Shown: in pieces, positions 22,147 through 30,631 of the stretch | Position numbering within the stretch: position 1 is the first letter of the stretch | Layout: each line of letters starts with the position of its first letter | Assembly (NCBI RefSeq): GCF_011044975.1 | Contig: NZ_JAAKZV010000067.1 | Span: 1 to 33,969, forward strand | From: Streptomyces coryli | GTDB taxonomy: Bacteria > Actinomycetota > Actinomycetes > Streptomycetales > Streptomycetaceae | Direction of reading: 5' to 3' | Length of the DNA stretch: 33,969 nucleotides | Made by a program: the position numbers and the translations under genes | The notes under the pieces: generated by a model | What the model was told of the DNA's origin: nothing | Database searches by the model: none | The model's input: only the letters and a program-made list of their open reading frames with translations

Positions 22147-23163
22147 ATGCGCGGCGCAGTGATCCACGCCCCCGGTGACGTCCGCTTCGAAACCGTCGAT
22201 GACCCGAAGATCGAGAAGCCCACGGACGCGATCATCCGCACGGTGGTGACCTGCGTGTGCGGCTCGGACCTGTGGCCGTACCGCGGTCTGGAGCCGATCG
22301 GCGATCCGCACCCGATGGGCCACGAGTACGTCGGTGTCGTCGAGGAGGTCGGCAGCGAGGTCACCGCCGTCCGGCCGGGGCAGTTCGTCGTCGGCTCCTT
22401 CGCCACCTCGGACAACACCTGCGCCAACTGCCGCAACGGCTGGCAGTCGCACTGTCTGAACCGCGTGTTCATGGGCACCTGCCAGGCCGAATACGTGCGC
22501 ATCCCCAACGCCCAGGGCACGCTGGTCGCCACCGACGAGCACCCGCCCGAGGAGATGCTGCCCGGCCTGCTCGCCGTCTCCGATGTGATGGGCACCGGCT
22601 GGTACGCGGCGCTGGCCGCCGAGGTGCGGCCCGGTGGCACGGCCGTGGTGGTCGGGGACGGCGCGGTCGGTCTGTGCGGGGTGATCGCCGCCAAGGAGAT
22701 GGGCGCCGAGCGGGTCATCGCGATGAGCCGGCACGAGCCGCGGCAGCGGCTGGCCCGCGAGTTCGGGGCGACCGACATCATCGACGAGCGCGGCGAGGAG
22801 GGGGTCGCCCTCGTCAAGGAGATGACGGGCGGGATCGGCGCCGACTCGGTCCTGGAGTGCGTCGGCACCTCGCAGTCCATGCGGCAGGCCCTGCACGCGG
22901 CCCGGCCCGGCGGCAACGTCGGCTTCGTCGGCGTCCCGCACGAGGTGGCCGTCGACGGGGAGGAGCTCTTCCACTCCCACGTCGCCCTGCGCGGCGGCCC
23001 CGCCCCCGTACGTGGCTATCTGCCGGACCTGATCGACCGCGTGCTGGCGGGCCACATCGACCCGGGCAAGGTCTTCGACCTCACCCTGCCGCTGGCCGAG
23101 GTCGCCGAGGGCTACAAGGCGATGGACGAGCGACGGGCCATCAAGACCCTGCTCAAGCCGTGA
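22147..23163 (+). CDS. Zinc-dependent alcohol dehydrogenase (MDR family)
   Basis: A 338-residue medium-chain dehydrogenase. The catalytic zinc site is seen in CVCGSDLWPYRG and MGHEYVGVVEEVG. The structural zinc lobe is DNTCANCRNGWQSHC, where the first of the usual four Cys is replaced by a polar residue, as in several relatives. The nucleotide-binding motif is GDGAVGLCGVIAAKEMGA, and FDLTLPLAEVAEGYKAMDER is the standard C-terminal end. It oxidises an alcohol or reduces an aldehyde with NAD(P). AAGGAAG lies upstream of the ATG. The stop overlaps the start of the Fe-S subunit gene, so it heads the aldehyde oxidoreductase operon; alcohol to aldehyde to acid is a sensible order of reactions. Confidence 0.9.
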   Translation: MRGAVIHAPGDVRFETVDDPKIEKPTDAIIRTVVTCVCGSDLWPYRGLEPIGDPHPMGHEYVGVVEEVGSEVTAVRPGQFVVGSFATSDNTCANCRNGWQSHCLNRVFMGTCQAEYVRIPNAQGTLVATDEHPPEEMLPGLLAVSDVMGTGWYAALAAEVRPGGTAVVVGDGAVGLCGVIAAKEMGAERVIAMSRHEPRQRLAREFGATDIIDERGEEGVALVKEMTGGIGADSVLECVGTSQSMRQALHAARPGGNVGFVGVPHEVAVDGEELFHSHVALRGGPAPVRGYLPDLIDRVLAGHIDPGKVFDLTLPLAEVAEGYKAMDERRAIKTLLKP

Positions 23164-23774
23164 CCGCCGGGACCCGCCCCGGCAAGCTGCCGACCGATCC
23201 CGCACTCCCCACGCGGCGCACCTTCGTCGCCACCACCACCGGCACCGCCGTAGGAGCCATCATGGTCGCTGGACACTCCGCCGCGGCGGCGGGAGCTGCC
23301 GCTGAGGTGCCCGCCACCCGCGTCTCCCTCACGGTCAACGGCACCCGCCGCACCGCGACGATCGACAACCGCACCTCCCTGCTGGACCTGCTGCGCGAGC
23401 ACTTCGGCCTGACCGGCTCCAAGAAGGGCTGCGACGCGGGGGCCTGCGGGGCGTGCACCGTGCTGATCGACGGGCGCCGGGTCAATGCCTGTCTGACGCT
23501 CGCGGTGCGGCTCGAAGGCGCCGACGTCACCACGATCGAGGGCCTGGCGGACGGCAATGAACTGCACGCCCTGCAGCAGGCCTTCATCGACCAGGACGCC
23601 TTCCAGTGCGGCTACTGCACGCCAGGCCAAATCGTCTCCGGTGCCGCGTGCATCGAGGAGGGACACACCGGCTCGCCGGAGGAGATCAGGGAGTGGATGA
23701 GCGGCAATGTCTGCCGCTGCGGCTGCTATCCGAAGATCGTGCGCGCGGTCCAGCAGGCCGCGGGCGGGAAGTGA
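23160..23774 (+). CDS. paoA: Aldehyde oxidoreductase 2Fe-2S subunit, Tat-exported (PaoA/YagT-like)
   Basis: A 204-residue small subunit of the xanthine oxidase family. The GTG start at 23160 overlaps the previous stop (GTGA). It is chosen because it is needed for the Tat signal: TRRTFVATTTGTAVGAIMVAG at 18-38 with twin Arg 19-20. Two [2Fe-2S] sets follow: the plant-ferredoxin type at Cys91, Cys96, Cys99 and Cys111, and the helical type at Cys150, Cys153, Cys185 and Cys187. A Tat signal on the Fe-S subunit is typical of periplasmic PaoABC complexes, where the other two subunits are carried out with it. No strong ribosome site is seen, in line with translational coupling. Confidence 0.9.
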   Translation: MTAGTRPGKLPTDPALPTRRTFVATTTGTAVGAIMVAGHSAAAAGAAAEVPATRVSLTVNGTRRTATIDNRTSLLDLLREHFGLTGSKKGCDAGACGACTVLIDGRRVNACLTLAVRLEGADVTTIEGLADGNELHALQQAFIDQDAFQCGYCTPGQIVSGAACIEEGHTGSPEEIREWMSGNVCRCGCYPKIVRAVQQAAGGK

Positions 23775-23787
23775 GGTGCCGTAAGAC

Positions 23788-24768
23788 ATGCACCCGTTCA
23801 CCTACACCCGCGCCTCGGACGTCCCCGAGGCCATCGCCGCCGGACGCCGCGGCGGCCGCTACATCGCCGGCGGCACCACGCTCGTCGACCTGATGCGCGA
23901 GGGCGTCGAGCGGCCGGAGACCGTGGTCGACATCTCCGGCCTGCCGCTGCGCGACGTCGTCGCCACCGAGCGCGGAGGTCTGCGCATCGGCGCGCTGGTC
24001 ACCATGGCCGAGGCGGCCGCCCACCCTAAGGTGCGCGCCCTGTTCCCGGTCGTCTCCGAGGCGCTGGAGCTCAGCGCCTCGGCACAGCTCCGCAACATGG
24101 CCTCCATCGGCGGCAACATCATGCAGCGCACCCGCTGCCCGTATTTCCGCGACCCGACGGCCGCCTGCAACAAGCGTGATCCGGGCGCGGGTTGCGCCGC
24201 CCGCGGCGGCTTCAACCGCGGTCACGCCATCCTCGGCGCGTCCGACTCCTGCGTGGCCACGCATTGCTCCGACGTCGCGGTGGCCTTCGCCGCGCTGGAG
24301 GCGACGGTGCGGCTGCTGGGCCCGGACGGGCGCCGCCAAGTCCCCATCGCAGAATTTCTGCTCCGTCCAAAGACCTCGCCGGACCGCGAACACGACATTG
24401 GGGATGGCGAGTTGATTACGGCGATCGAGCTCCCCGCGCTCCCTCGTCCGCTGCAGTCCGGGTACCTGAAGGTGCGCGACCGCCAGTCGTACGAGTTCGC
24501 GCTCACCTCCGCCGCCGTCGCCCTGCACGTACACGGCGGCGTGATCCGCACCGCGAAGGTCGCTGCCGGAGGCGTCGGCACCGTTCCGTGGAAACTGCCC
24601 GCCGTCGAAGAGCACCTCGTCGGCGAACGCCCCTCCCAGAGCCTCTGGGCCACCGCGGCCGCCAAATCCGCGGACGGAGCCAGCCCGTTGCAGCACAACC
24701 GCTTCAAGGTCGAGCTGCTCAAGCGCACCGTCGAGCGTCAGCTGCGCATCGTAGGAGGTACGGAGTGA
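23788..24768 (+). CDS. paoB: Aldehyde oxidoreductase FAD subunit (PaoB/YagS-like)
   Basis: A 326-residue FAD-binding subunit of the molybdenum hydroxylase family. FAD-site motifs AGGTTLVDLMREG (27-39) and ASIGGNIMQ (105-113) are seen. An extra loop after it carries Cys117, Cys127, Cys136 and more Cys at 155 and 160; PaoB-type subunits have an added [4Fe-4S] cluster in this loop, which ordinary xanthine dehydrogenases lack. The C-terminal domain (RQSYEFALTSAAVAL) is standard. It has no signal of its own and would be exported in complex with the Fe-S subunit. The last bases overlap the start of the molybdenum subunit gene. Confidence 0.92.
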   Translation: MHPFTYTRASDVPEAIAAGRRGGRYIAGGTTLVDLMREGVERPETVVDISGLPLRDVVATERGGLRIGALVTMAEAAAHPKVRALFPVVSEALELSASAQLRNMASIGGNIMQRTRCPYFRDPTAACNKRDPGAGCAARGGFNRGHAILGASDSCVATHCSDVAVAFAALEATVRLLGPDGRRQVPIAEFLLRPKTSPDREHDIGDGELITAIELPALPRPLQSGYLKVRDRQSYEFALTSAAVALHVHGGVIRTAKVAAGGVGTVPWKLPAVEEHLVGERPSQSLWATAAAKSADGASPLQHNRFKVELLKRTVERQLRIVGGTE

Positions 24769-26966
24769 GCCCGCAGCCGCAGGCAGCCGTCGGCGCGCCC
24801 CTGTCCCGGGTGGACGGGCGGCTGAAGGTCACCGGCGAGGCCCGGTATGCCGCCGAGCACGACGTCGACGGTGCCGCACACGCCGTTCTCGTCGACGCGA
24901 GCATCGGCCGCGGCCGTATCACCGCCGTCGACACCCGCGCCGCGCTCGCCCACCCGGGCGTGCTCCGGGTGCTCCACCACGGCAACGCGCCGCGCCTCCC
25001 GTACCGCGCTAACTCCGGCTCGAACAACCCGCCCGGCCGCCGCCTGCGCGTCCTTCAGGACGACCTGGTCCGCTTCCACGGCCAGCCGGTCGCCGTCGTC
25101 ATCGCCACCACCCTGGAGGCGGCGCAGCACGGAGCGCGCCTGGTCAAGGTCCGTTACGACGCCGAGCAGCCGTCCACGGACCTGGCCGAGGGCGAGCCGG
25201 GCAAGCCGGAGACGTACGCGCGCGGCGACGCCGAAGCCGCGCTGCGCGACGCGGCCGTGCGCCTTGATCTGTCGTACCGGCTGGCCCGCAACCACCACAA
25301 TCCGATGGAGCCGCACGCCACCATCGCCCGCTGGGACGGCGGCAGCCTCACCGTGTGGGACAAGACCCAGTGGGTCGTCGGCACGCAGCAGGAACTCGCC
25401 GCCGTCTTCGGCCTGGCGAAGGACGCGGTGCGGGTCATCTCCCCGTTCGTCGGCGGCGGCTTCGGCAGCGGGCTGCGCTGCTGGCCGCACACGGTCGCCG
25501 CCGCGCTCGCCGCGCGCGTCGCCGAGCGGCCGGTGAAGGTGGTCCTCAGCCGGCGGCAGATGTACGCCGGCACCGGCTTTCGGCCCGCGTACGACTACCG
25601 GCTGCGGCTCGGCAGCGACCGCCGCGGCCGGCTGAAGGGCGCGATCCACGCCATCGACGGCGAGACGTCCTCGTACGAGACCTTCACCGAAGGCATCATG
25701 ACCGCGGGCCAGACGCTCTACAGCCTCGCCGCCGTCCGGCAGGCGTACCGGACGGTGTCGCTGGACGTGAACACCCCGGTCTGGATGCGCGGTCCTGGCT
25801 TCGCCTCGGCGTCCTTCGTCCTCGAAACGGCGATGGACGAACTCGCCGACCGCCTCGGCCTCGACCCGATCGAGCTGCGCCGGCGCAACGAGCCGGACGA
25901 GGACGAGTCGAACGGCCACCGGTTCTCCACCCGCCGGCTGCGCGAGTGCTGCACCGTCGGCGCCCGCGAGTTCGGCTGGGAGAGCCGCCCGCTGCAGCCG
26001 CGTTCCCGGCGGGAGGGGGACTGGCTGATCGGCATGGGTATGGCCGCGGGCGTCTACGACCCCGGGCGCATGCCCGCCAAGGCCCGGGCCCGCCTGGACG
26101 CCGACGGCACGGCGGTCGTCGAGGCCGCGTCGAGCGACATGGGTCCCGGCACGTACACCGCCCAGACCCAAGTCGCCGCCGACGCGCTCGGCCTGACCAT
26201 GCGTACGGTCACCTTCCGCCTCGGCGACTCGCTCTACCCACCGACACCGGCGCACGGCGGCTCCATGACCATGGCCAGCGTGGGCTCCGCCGTCCTGGAC
26301 GCGTGCGACCAGATCCGCCGGCAGGCGATCGAGCTGGCGGTCGCGGATCGCGAGTCACCGCTGCACGGTGCGGACGCGGAGGATGTGGTCGTACGGGCCG
26401 GGCGCCTGCACCTGAGGAGCGACTCGGCGCGCGGTGAGACGTACCGGAGCCTGCTGGGCCGCAATGACCGCGCGCACCTCTCGGCGGACGGCTCCTACGC
26501 AGGGCCGCCCGACTCCGAGCGGCTCACCGTCCACGCCTACAACGCCACCTTCGCCGAGGTCGCCGTCGACGCGACGCTGGGGCTGGTGCGCGTACGCCGC
26601 ATGCTCGGCGTCTACGACGCGGGCCGCATCATCAGCTCCAAGCTGGCCGAGAGCCAGGCCATCGGCGGCATGGTGGGCGGCATCGGCACGGCGCTGATGG
26701 AGCACACGATCACCGACCACCGCGACGGCCGCATCGTGAACGCCAACCTCGCCGACTATCTGGTCCCGGTCAACGCCGACGTCCCTGAGGTGAAGGCGCT
26801 TTATCTGGAGGGCAACGACCCCGACGCCGACCCGCTCGGCGTCAAAGGCCTCGGCGAGGTTGTCCAGGTCGGGGTCGCCCCGGCCATTGCCAATGCGGTC
26901 TTCAACGCCACCGGCCGCCGCGTCCGGGAACTGCCCATCACGATCGAGGCGCTGCTCCAGAACTGA
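24765..26966 (+). CDS. paoC: Aldehyde oxidoreductase molybdenum-cofactor subunit (PaoC/YagR-like)
   Basis: A 733-residue large subunit, the length of PaoC. The GTG at 24765 has an excellent AGGAGGT 5 nt upstream and overlaps the previous stop (GTGA). The frame opens further upstream, but that part is the shadow of the FAD gene. Seen are the N-terminal RVDGRLKVTGEARYAAEHD, NHHNPMEPHATIARW, the molybdopterin loop GGGFGSG (230-236) and, near the end, KGLGEV with Glu698 as the expected catalytic base. The enzyme would oxidise aldehydes to acids. The substrate range (aromatic in E. coli PaoABC) cannot be read from sequence. No PaoD-like chaperone or cytidylyltransferase follows; it must be supplied elsewhere. 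Confidence 0.92.
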   Translation: MSPQPQAAVGAPLSRVDGRLKVTGEARYAAEHDVDGAAHAVLVDASIGRGRITAVDTRAALAHPGVLRVLHHGNAPRLPYRANSGSNNPPGRRLRVLQDDLVRFHGQPVAVVIATTLEAAQHGARLVKVRYDAEQPSTDLAEGEPGKPETYARGDAEAALRDAAVRLDLSYRLARNHHNPMEPHATIARWDGGSLTVWDKTQWVVGTQQELAAVFGLAKDAVRVISPFVGGGFGSGLRCWPHTVAAALAARVAERPVKVVLSRRQMYAGTGFRPAYDYRLRLGSDRRGRLKGAIHAIDGETSSYETFTEGIMTAGQTLYSLAAVRQAYRTVSLDVNTPVWMRGPGFASASFVLETAMDELADRLGLDPIELRRRNEPDEDESNGHRFSTRRLRECCTVGAREFGWESRPLQPRSRREGDWLIGMGMAAGVYDPGRMPAKARARLDADGTAVVEAASSDMGPGTYTAQTQVAADALGLTMRTVTFRLGDSLYPPTPAHGGSMTMASVGSAVLDACDQIRRQAIELAVADRESPLHGADAEDVVVRAGRLHLRSDSARGETYRSLLGRNDRAHLSADGSYAGPPDSERLTVHAYNATFAEVAVDATLGLVRVRRMLGVYDAGRIISSKLAESQAIGGMVGGIGTALMEHTITDHRDGRIVNANLADYLVPVNADVPEVKALYLEGNDPDADPLGVKGLGEVVQVGVAPAIANAVFNATGRRVRELPITIEALLQN

Positions 26967-27561
26967 GGACGCAGTCGACGGCCATGTAGAGGGTCTCCGT
27001 CTCCGATCTCAGGATCGACTCCTCGGCGGGCAGCGCCCGTTCGGTCGCGAGCCCGTTGAGGACGGTCATCAGGAACCTCGCGCGGCGGGTGTTGTCGCCT
27101 GCGGCCAGCGCGCCTTCCTGGGTGAGGGTCGCCAGCCAGGACTCGACGCGGCGTTGCCCTTCCCGGTCCATGGCGAGGTACGCCGCACGCACCTCGTCGG
27201 TCGGCTCGGGGGCGATGAATGCCTCGTAGAGCTTGCGCCAGGCCTCGCGTGCCTGGTCGCCGACTCCGGCGGGCGCGAGCACCTGGCGGAGGCAGTTCAC
27301 GAGCCGGTCCCGGGGCGGTAGTGAGCGGTCGTGGATCCATTCCTCGGAGACCACGTGGTGGTAGATGGTGGCGAGCACCGCGTCGCGCAGCTCGCGCTGG
27401 GTCGGGAAGAAGTGCCTCAGCGATCCGGTGCTCACCCCGGCCCGTGCCGCGACCGCCCGCACGCTGAGGCTCGACGCCGTATCTTCCCCGATCATTGCCG
27501 CCGCGGCCGCGAGGATCTTGTCCCGCGTGCCGAGGGGTTCGCGCGCCTTGTCCTGTGTCAC
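26938..27561 (-). CDS. TetR-family regulator
   Basis: A 207-residue TetR protein. I start at the GTG 27561, which has GGAGGAGG upstream; the open frame goes on 11 codons into the operator. The helix-turn-helix covers about residues 10-60 (TRDKILAAAAAMIGEDTASSLSVRAVAARAGVSTGSLRHFFPTQRELRDAVL read in parts). The ligand domain follows, with a late LNGLATERALPAEESILR. The gene faces the unknown membrane protein across two matching operators, so it most likely represses that gene and itself. Its 3' end overlaps the molybdenum subunit gene by 29 bases, so it could also be in antisense contact with the aldehyde oxidase operon, but control of that operon is not indicated. Confidence 0.88.
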   Translation of the reverse strand: MTQDKAREPLGTRDKILAAAAAMIGEDTASSLSVRAVAARAGVSTGSLRHFFPTQRELRDAVLATIYHHVVSEEWIHDRSLPPRDRLVNCLRQVLAPAGVGDQAREAWRKLYEAFIAPEPTDEVRAAYLAMDREGQRRVESWLATLTQEGALAAGDNTRRARFLMTVLNGLATERALPAEESILRSETETLYMAVDCVLSSGAAPRS

Positions 27562-27588
27562 TGGCCCACCTCCTCCAGCACACTGTAC

Positions 27589-27636
27589 TAGCACATCGTG
27601 CTACCGTGTCATACATGGCACTAGTACAGCGTGCTA
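27589..27636. promoter_or_regulatory. Two TetR operators of the form TAGYACANCGTGCTA
   Basis: TAGCACATCGTGCTA (27589-27603) and TAGTACAGCGTGCTA (27622-27636) repeat with 33-bp spacing, three helical turns. Both are inverted repeats around a 3-nt centre, and the second extends into a wider GCACTAG/CTAGTGC dyad (27619-27639 approximately). They fill the gap between the TetR gene and the unknown membrane protein gene. Confidence 0.7.
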
Positions 27637-27674
27637 GTGCGGGTTCGGGTGAGTGTGCAGAGAGGCTGAGAGCC

Positions 27675-28331
27675 ATGTTCGAGGAGCGGCGCCGACGGCG
27701 AGCGGCGAAGCGCGTGCAGCCGGGGGACGGGCGCCCACTTCAGCGTTTCCGCTGGTGGCAGCTGCCGGGCCGGGCGCTGTTCCACCTCCCGCTGGTGGAG
27801 GCTGACGGGCGGCGGGCGATGTACACCGTGGACGTCCGGCACTGGCAGAACCAGAGCTCCGGCGACGTGAAGGCGCATCTGTACGTCGACGGCAGGCTGC
27901 ACGCCGTATCCAAGATCCCGGCAGCCTTCCCCGCGCCGGGCGGCGGCCGGATCGAGGTGGCCATGAGCGGCTTCGGGATGAAGCGCTGCCATTACGTCAC
28001 CGCCGACGGGGCGGAGCACCAGCTCGTGCCGGATCCTGCCTCCGCGGAGGGCCGTCGCTCGCGCCTCGACCGAGACCACCCGGGGCTGAGCCGTCTGATC
28101 GGCTTCGGCTCCCTCATGATGCTCCTCATCGGTGCCGGCCTTCTCGTCCTGCAGATCGTGGAACCGGTCTCCGAGATACCCCCCATCGCCTCCCGCATCG
28201 GGAGCTTCGAGTCGCCGATCGGCCTGCCGCTGTGGGGCAACATCACACTCGGGTTCGCGGCGGCGCTGGGCAGCATGGAGCGGGCCCTTCGGCTGCGCTA
28301 CAGCCGGCTGCTCGACGGCGCGGCCAACTGA
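27675..28331 (+). CDS. Unknown membrane protein behind a TetR operator
   Basis: A 218-residue protein I do not recognise. The start is set at the ATG 27675 after GAGAGGCTGAGA; an upstream ATG at 27615 lies inside the operator region and is unlikely. The N-terminus is strongly basic (ERRRRRAAKR). Residues about 25-130 form a soluble, strand-rich part with RWWQLPGRALFHLPL, YTVDVRHWQNQSSGD and RIEVAMSGFGMKRCHYVT. Two hydrophobic segments lie near the C-terminus (about 139-164 and 188-207), separated by a proline-containing loop (EPVSEIPPIAS). It would be a membrane protein with a cytoplasmic or surface domain. The dedicated TetR suggests an inducible, membrane-related role. Confidence 0.75.
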   Translation: MFEERRRRRAAKRVQPGDGRPLQRFRWWQLPGRALFHLPLVEADGRRAMYTVDVRHWQNQSSGDVKAHLYVDGRLHAVSKIPAAFPAPGGGRIEVAMSGFGMKRCHYVTADGAEHQLVPDPASAEGRRSRLDRDHPGLSRLIGFGSLMMLLIGAGLLVLQIVEPVSEIPPIASRIGSFESPIGLPLWGNITLGFAAALGSMERALRLRYSRLLDGAAN

Positions 28332-28362
28332 CCGCAAGGCTTCCGCGGCACGGCGCACGCCG

Positions 28363-29283
28363 TCAGCCCACCAGCCGCTTACGCCAGTCGAGCGGCTGCA
28401 CCGCGATCCCCTGCCCGGGGTCGCCGTCCCACTCCACCCCGAGTCCGGCGTCGGCGAGCGCCGCGCTCACCTCGCGGCCTATCGCCGCCGTCGTCTCCTC
28501 CGAGCCGTCGAAGCCGCCGTAGTGCAGCATCAGCCCATGTCCCGCCGCGGCGGCCTCCGTCGACTGCCAGTGGAAGAACACAAAGCCGCGCGCCCCCGGC
28601 CGCACCCCGCCGATCTCCGCGAGCCCGCAGCCGCGGCAGTCCGCGAAGTGCGGGCGCGCCGTGATGCCGGTCTCCTCCAACCCGGCGAAGACCCGCTCCA
28701 CCCGCTCCGGATCCGTCTCCTCGTCGTCCCACCCGGCCTGCTCGGCCACCCGCTCCAGCCACAGCCGGTCGACGAGCTCCGACGCCTGCGGCTGCGATAC
28801 GGACAGCTCGCTGCTGCCTCCGGTGAAGTCCTCGACCCTGCTGACGAGTTCCTGCCGCGTCGCGTATCCGCACAGCACCTGCTCCCGCAGCATCTCCTCG
28901 ACCGGCTCGCGCACCTCGTCGGCGAGCGGCGGCACCGGCTCGGGCTCCGGCATGTCCAGCCGCTCCCACGCCAGGCCCGCGTCCCAGCCGTCCTGCTGCC
29001 GCGCCCATCCGCACATCGCGTCGGCGACCTGCCGGGCCGCCGGCACCCGGGTCCCGTAATGCCGGTCATGGCCGCCGTCGCGATACTCCAGCTGATACTC
29101 CTCACCCGCGTCATGCCACACCTGTATGAACTGGTCCGGCAGATCAGGCACCCGCTGCACGACCAGGAAATGGTCACGGTCGCCGCCGATCCGGCGCACC
29201 AGCGCCACCAGCTCATCGGCACCCGGCCGCAGGACCGACTCATCGGTCTCGGTGAGGACTTTGATGCTCAGCATGCGACTCAT
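28363..29283 (-). CDS. DUF6891-type protein
   Basis: A 306-residue cytosolic protein. I set the start at the ATG 29283, with GGTGG just upstream; ATGs five codons earlier and three codons later are possible. The C-terminal half has the pattern I associate with DUF6891: ITARPHFADCRGCGLAEIGG, RGFVFFHWQSTEAAAAGHGLMLHYGGFDG, and LGVEWDGDPGQGIAVQPLDWRKRL at the end (read in parts). The N-terminal half (LVALVRRIGGDRDHFLVVQR, FIQVWHDAGEEYQLEYRDGG) looks like a separate domain. CRGCG could bind metal, but only two Cys are close together. Function unknown. It lies downstream of the OYE-family gene on the same strand with a 33-base gap, so co-transcription is possible. Confidence 0.75.
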   Translation of the reverse strand: MSRMLSIKVLTETDESVLRPGADELVALVRRIGGDRDHFLVVQRVPDLPDQFIQVWHDAGEEYQLEYRDGGHDRHYGTRVPAARQVADAMCGWARQQDGWDAGLAWERLDMPEPEPVPPLADEVREPVEEMLREQVLCGYATRQELVSRVEDFTGGSSELSVSQPQASELVDRLWLERVAEQAGWDDEETDPERVERVFAGLEETGITARPHFADCRGCGLAEIGGVRPGARGFVFFHWQSTEAAAAGHGLMLHYGGFDGSEETTAAIGREVSAALADAGLGVEWDGDPGQGIAVQPLDWRKRLVG

Positions 29284-29316
29284 CGTGCCACCGGCCACTG
29301 ACAGTGACGGCGAGGA

Positions 29317-30504
29317 CTACCGATCGGTGCCGATGAGCGGGCAGTGCGTGCCGGTGTAAATGGTCGGCATGCAGCGGTTGCAATGGATGCAGCGCGACTG
29401 CGTGGTCGCGTCGCCGCGGATGCGCTCCACCAGATCGGGCTCGCGGAGCAGCGCCCGCGCCATCGCGACGAAGTCGAACCCCTCGCTCATCGCCCGGTCC
29501 ATGCCTGCCCGGTCGGTCACCCCGCCGATCAGCACCACGGGCAGCGTCAGTGCCCGGCGGAACTCCCGTGCCCGCTCCAGCAGATACAGCGGTTCATACG
29601 GATAGGAGCGCAGGAACTTCCGCCCCAGCAGCCGGATGCCCACCCGCTGCGGCAGCGGGAACTGCGCCGCGAACTCCTTGACCGGCGCCTCCCCGCGGAA
29701 GAGATACATGGGATTGAGCAGCGAGCTGCCGGCCGTGAGCGTCAGCGCGTCGACCGACCCCGCGTCCTGCAGCCAGCGCGCGACTTGCAGGCTGTCCGCC
29801 ACGGCCAGGCCGCCGCGCGCGCCGTCCGACATATTGAGCTTCGCGGTGATCGCGATGCGGTCGCCGAGCTCCTCGCGGACGGCCCGGGCGATCTCCAGCG
29901 CCAACCGCGCCCGGTTCCGGAGCGAGCCGCCGTACCTGTCGGTGCGGCGGTTGAGGCGAGGGCTGAGGAAGGCGCTGGCCAGGTAGTTGTGGCCCAGGTG
30001 CAGCTCGACGGCGTCGAAGCCGCACTCGGCGGCTAGGCGGGCGGCGTCGGCATGGGCCCGTACGATCCGGTCGAGGTCGGCGGGCGTGGCCGCGCGGTCG
30101 CGGCGCAGGCTCACGGGGTTGAAGCCGGCCATCGGGGCGAGCGCGGGTGCCCGGTTCGAGCGGGCGTCGGCCACCGGCCCGGCGTGGCCCAGCTGCAGGG
30201 CGACCGCGGCGCCCGTCTCGTGCACGGCCGCGGTGAGCCGGCGCAGCCCGGGCAGTACCTCCGGGCGCATCCATAACTGTCCCCGCTGGGTACGCCCTTC
30301 CGGCGCCACCGCGCAGTACGCCACCGTGCTCATGGCCACGCCACCGGCCGCGGGCCGCCGGTGATAGTCGATCAACTCGTCGGTGACGAGCGCCTCGGGC
30401 GCCATCCCCTCGAAGGTGGCCGCCTTGATGATCCGGTTGCGTAATCGGAGCGGCCCCAGCTGCGCGGGCTGGAAGACGTCGCGTATCTCCGGGTCGGCGG
30501 GCAT
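29317..30504 (-). CDS. Old-yellow-enzyme family NADH:flavin oxidoreductase
   Basis: A 395-residue TIM-barrel flavoprotein. The start ATG at 30504 is placed by the family's N-terminal [16 protein letters not shown]-like block; the frame opens 55 codons earlier over the operator. Seen are [50 protein letters not shown] (read in parts, substrate/FMN region), the RIAITAKLN block, VLIGGVTD and [17 protein letters not shown]. The C-terminus carries CIHCNRC and a later Cys, as in members that bind a [4Fe-4S] cluster, but the protein ends there without the NAD(P)H-reductase domain of 2,4-dienoyl-CoA reductases. It probably reduces an activated C=C bond. Confidence 0.88.
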   Translation of the reverse strand: MPADPEIRDVFQPAQLGPLRLRNRIIKAATFEGMAPEALVTDELIDYHRRPAAGGVAMSTVAYCAVAPEGRTQRGQLWMRPEVLPGLRRLTAAVHETGAAVALQLGHAGPVADARSNRAPALAPMAGFNPVSLRRDRAATPADLDRIVRAHADAARLAAECGFDAVELHLGHNYLASAFLSPRLNRRTDRYGGSLRNRARLALEIARAVREELGDRIAITAKLNMSDGARGGLAVADSLQVARWLQDAGSVDALTLTAGSSLLNPMYLFRGEAPVKEFAAQFPLPQRVGIRLLGRKFLRSYPYEPLYLLERAREFRRALTLPVVLIGGVTDRAGMDRAMSEGFDFVAMARALLREPDLVERIRGDATTQSRCIHCNRCMPTIYTGTHCPLIGTDR

Positions 30505-30524
30505 GCGCGGAGCATCCCACAGAC

Positions 30525-30539
30525 CTGACGAAGTGTCAG
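30525..30539. promoter_or_regulatory. CTGAC-N5-GTCAG dyad near the OYE gene start
   Basis: CTGAC (30525-30529) and GTCAG (30535-30539) form a perfect 5-bp dyad, with one mismatch if extended to 6. It sits about 20 bases upstream of the OYE gene and about 90 from the divergent membrane protein gene. Similar CTGACG-N-type dyads are common upstream of acyl-CoA and redox genes in Streptomyces, but no regulator gene is adjacent. Confidence 0.4.
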
Positions 30540-30631
30540 TTATGTTCGCCGCCTCACCTAGGGGAGCGGTCGGGGAGTTCTCCGGGCCTTCCCCGATCGC
30601 CCCACGTGCCACGGCTCGGCACGCTCGGGGG

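Noticed and set aside
24192-24764. Upstream extension of the molybdenum subunit frame
   Set aside because: It lies wholly within the FAD subunit gene in another frame and is Arg-rich; AGGAGGT precedes the GTG at 24765.
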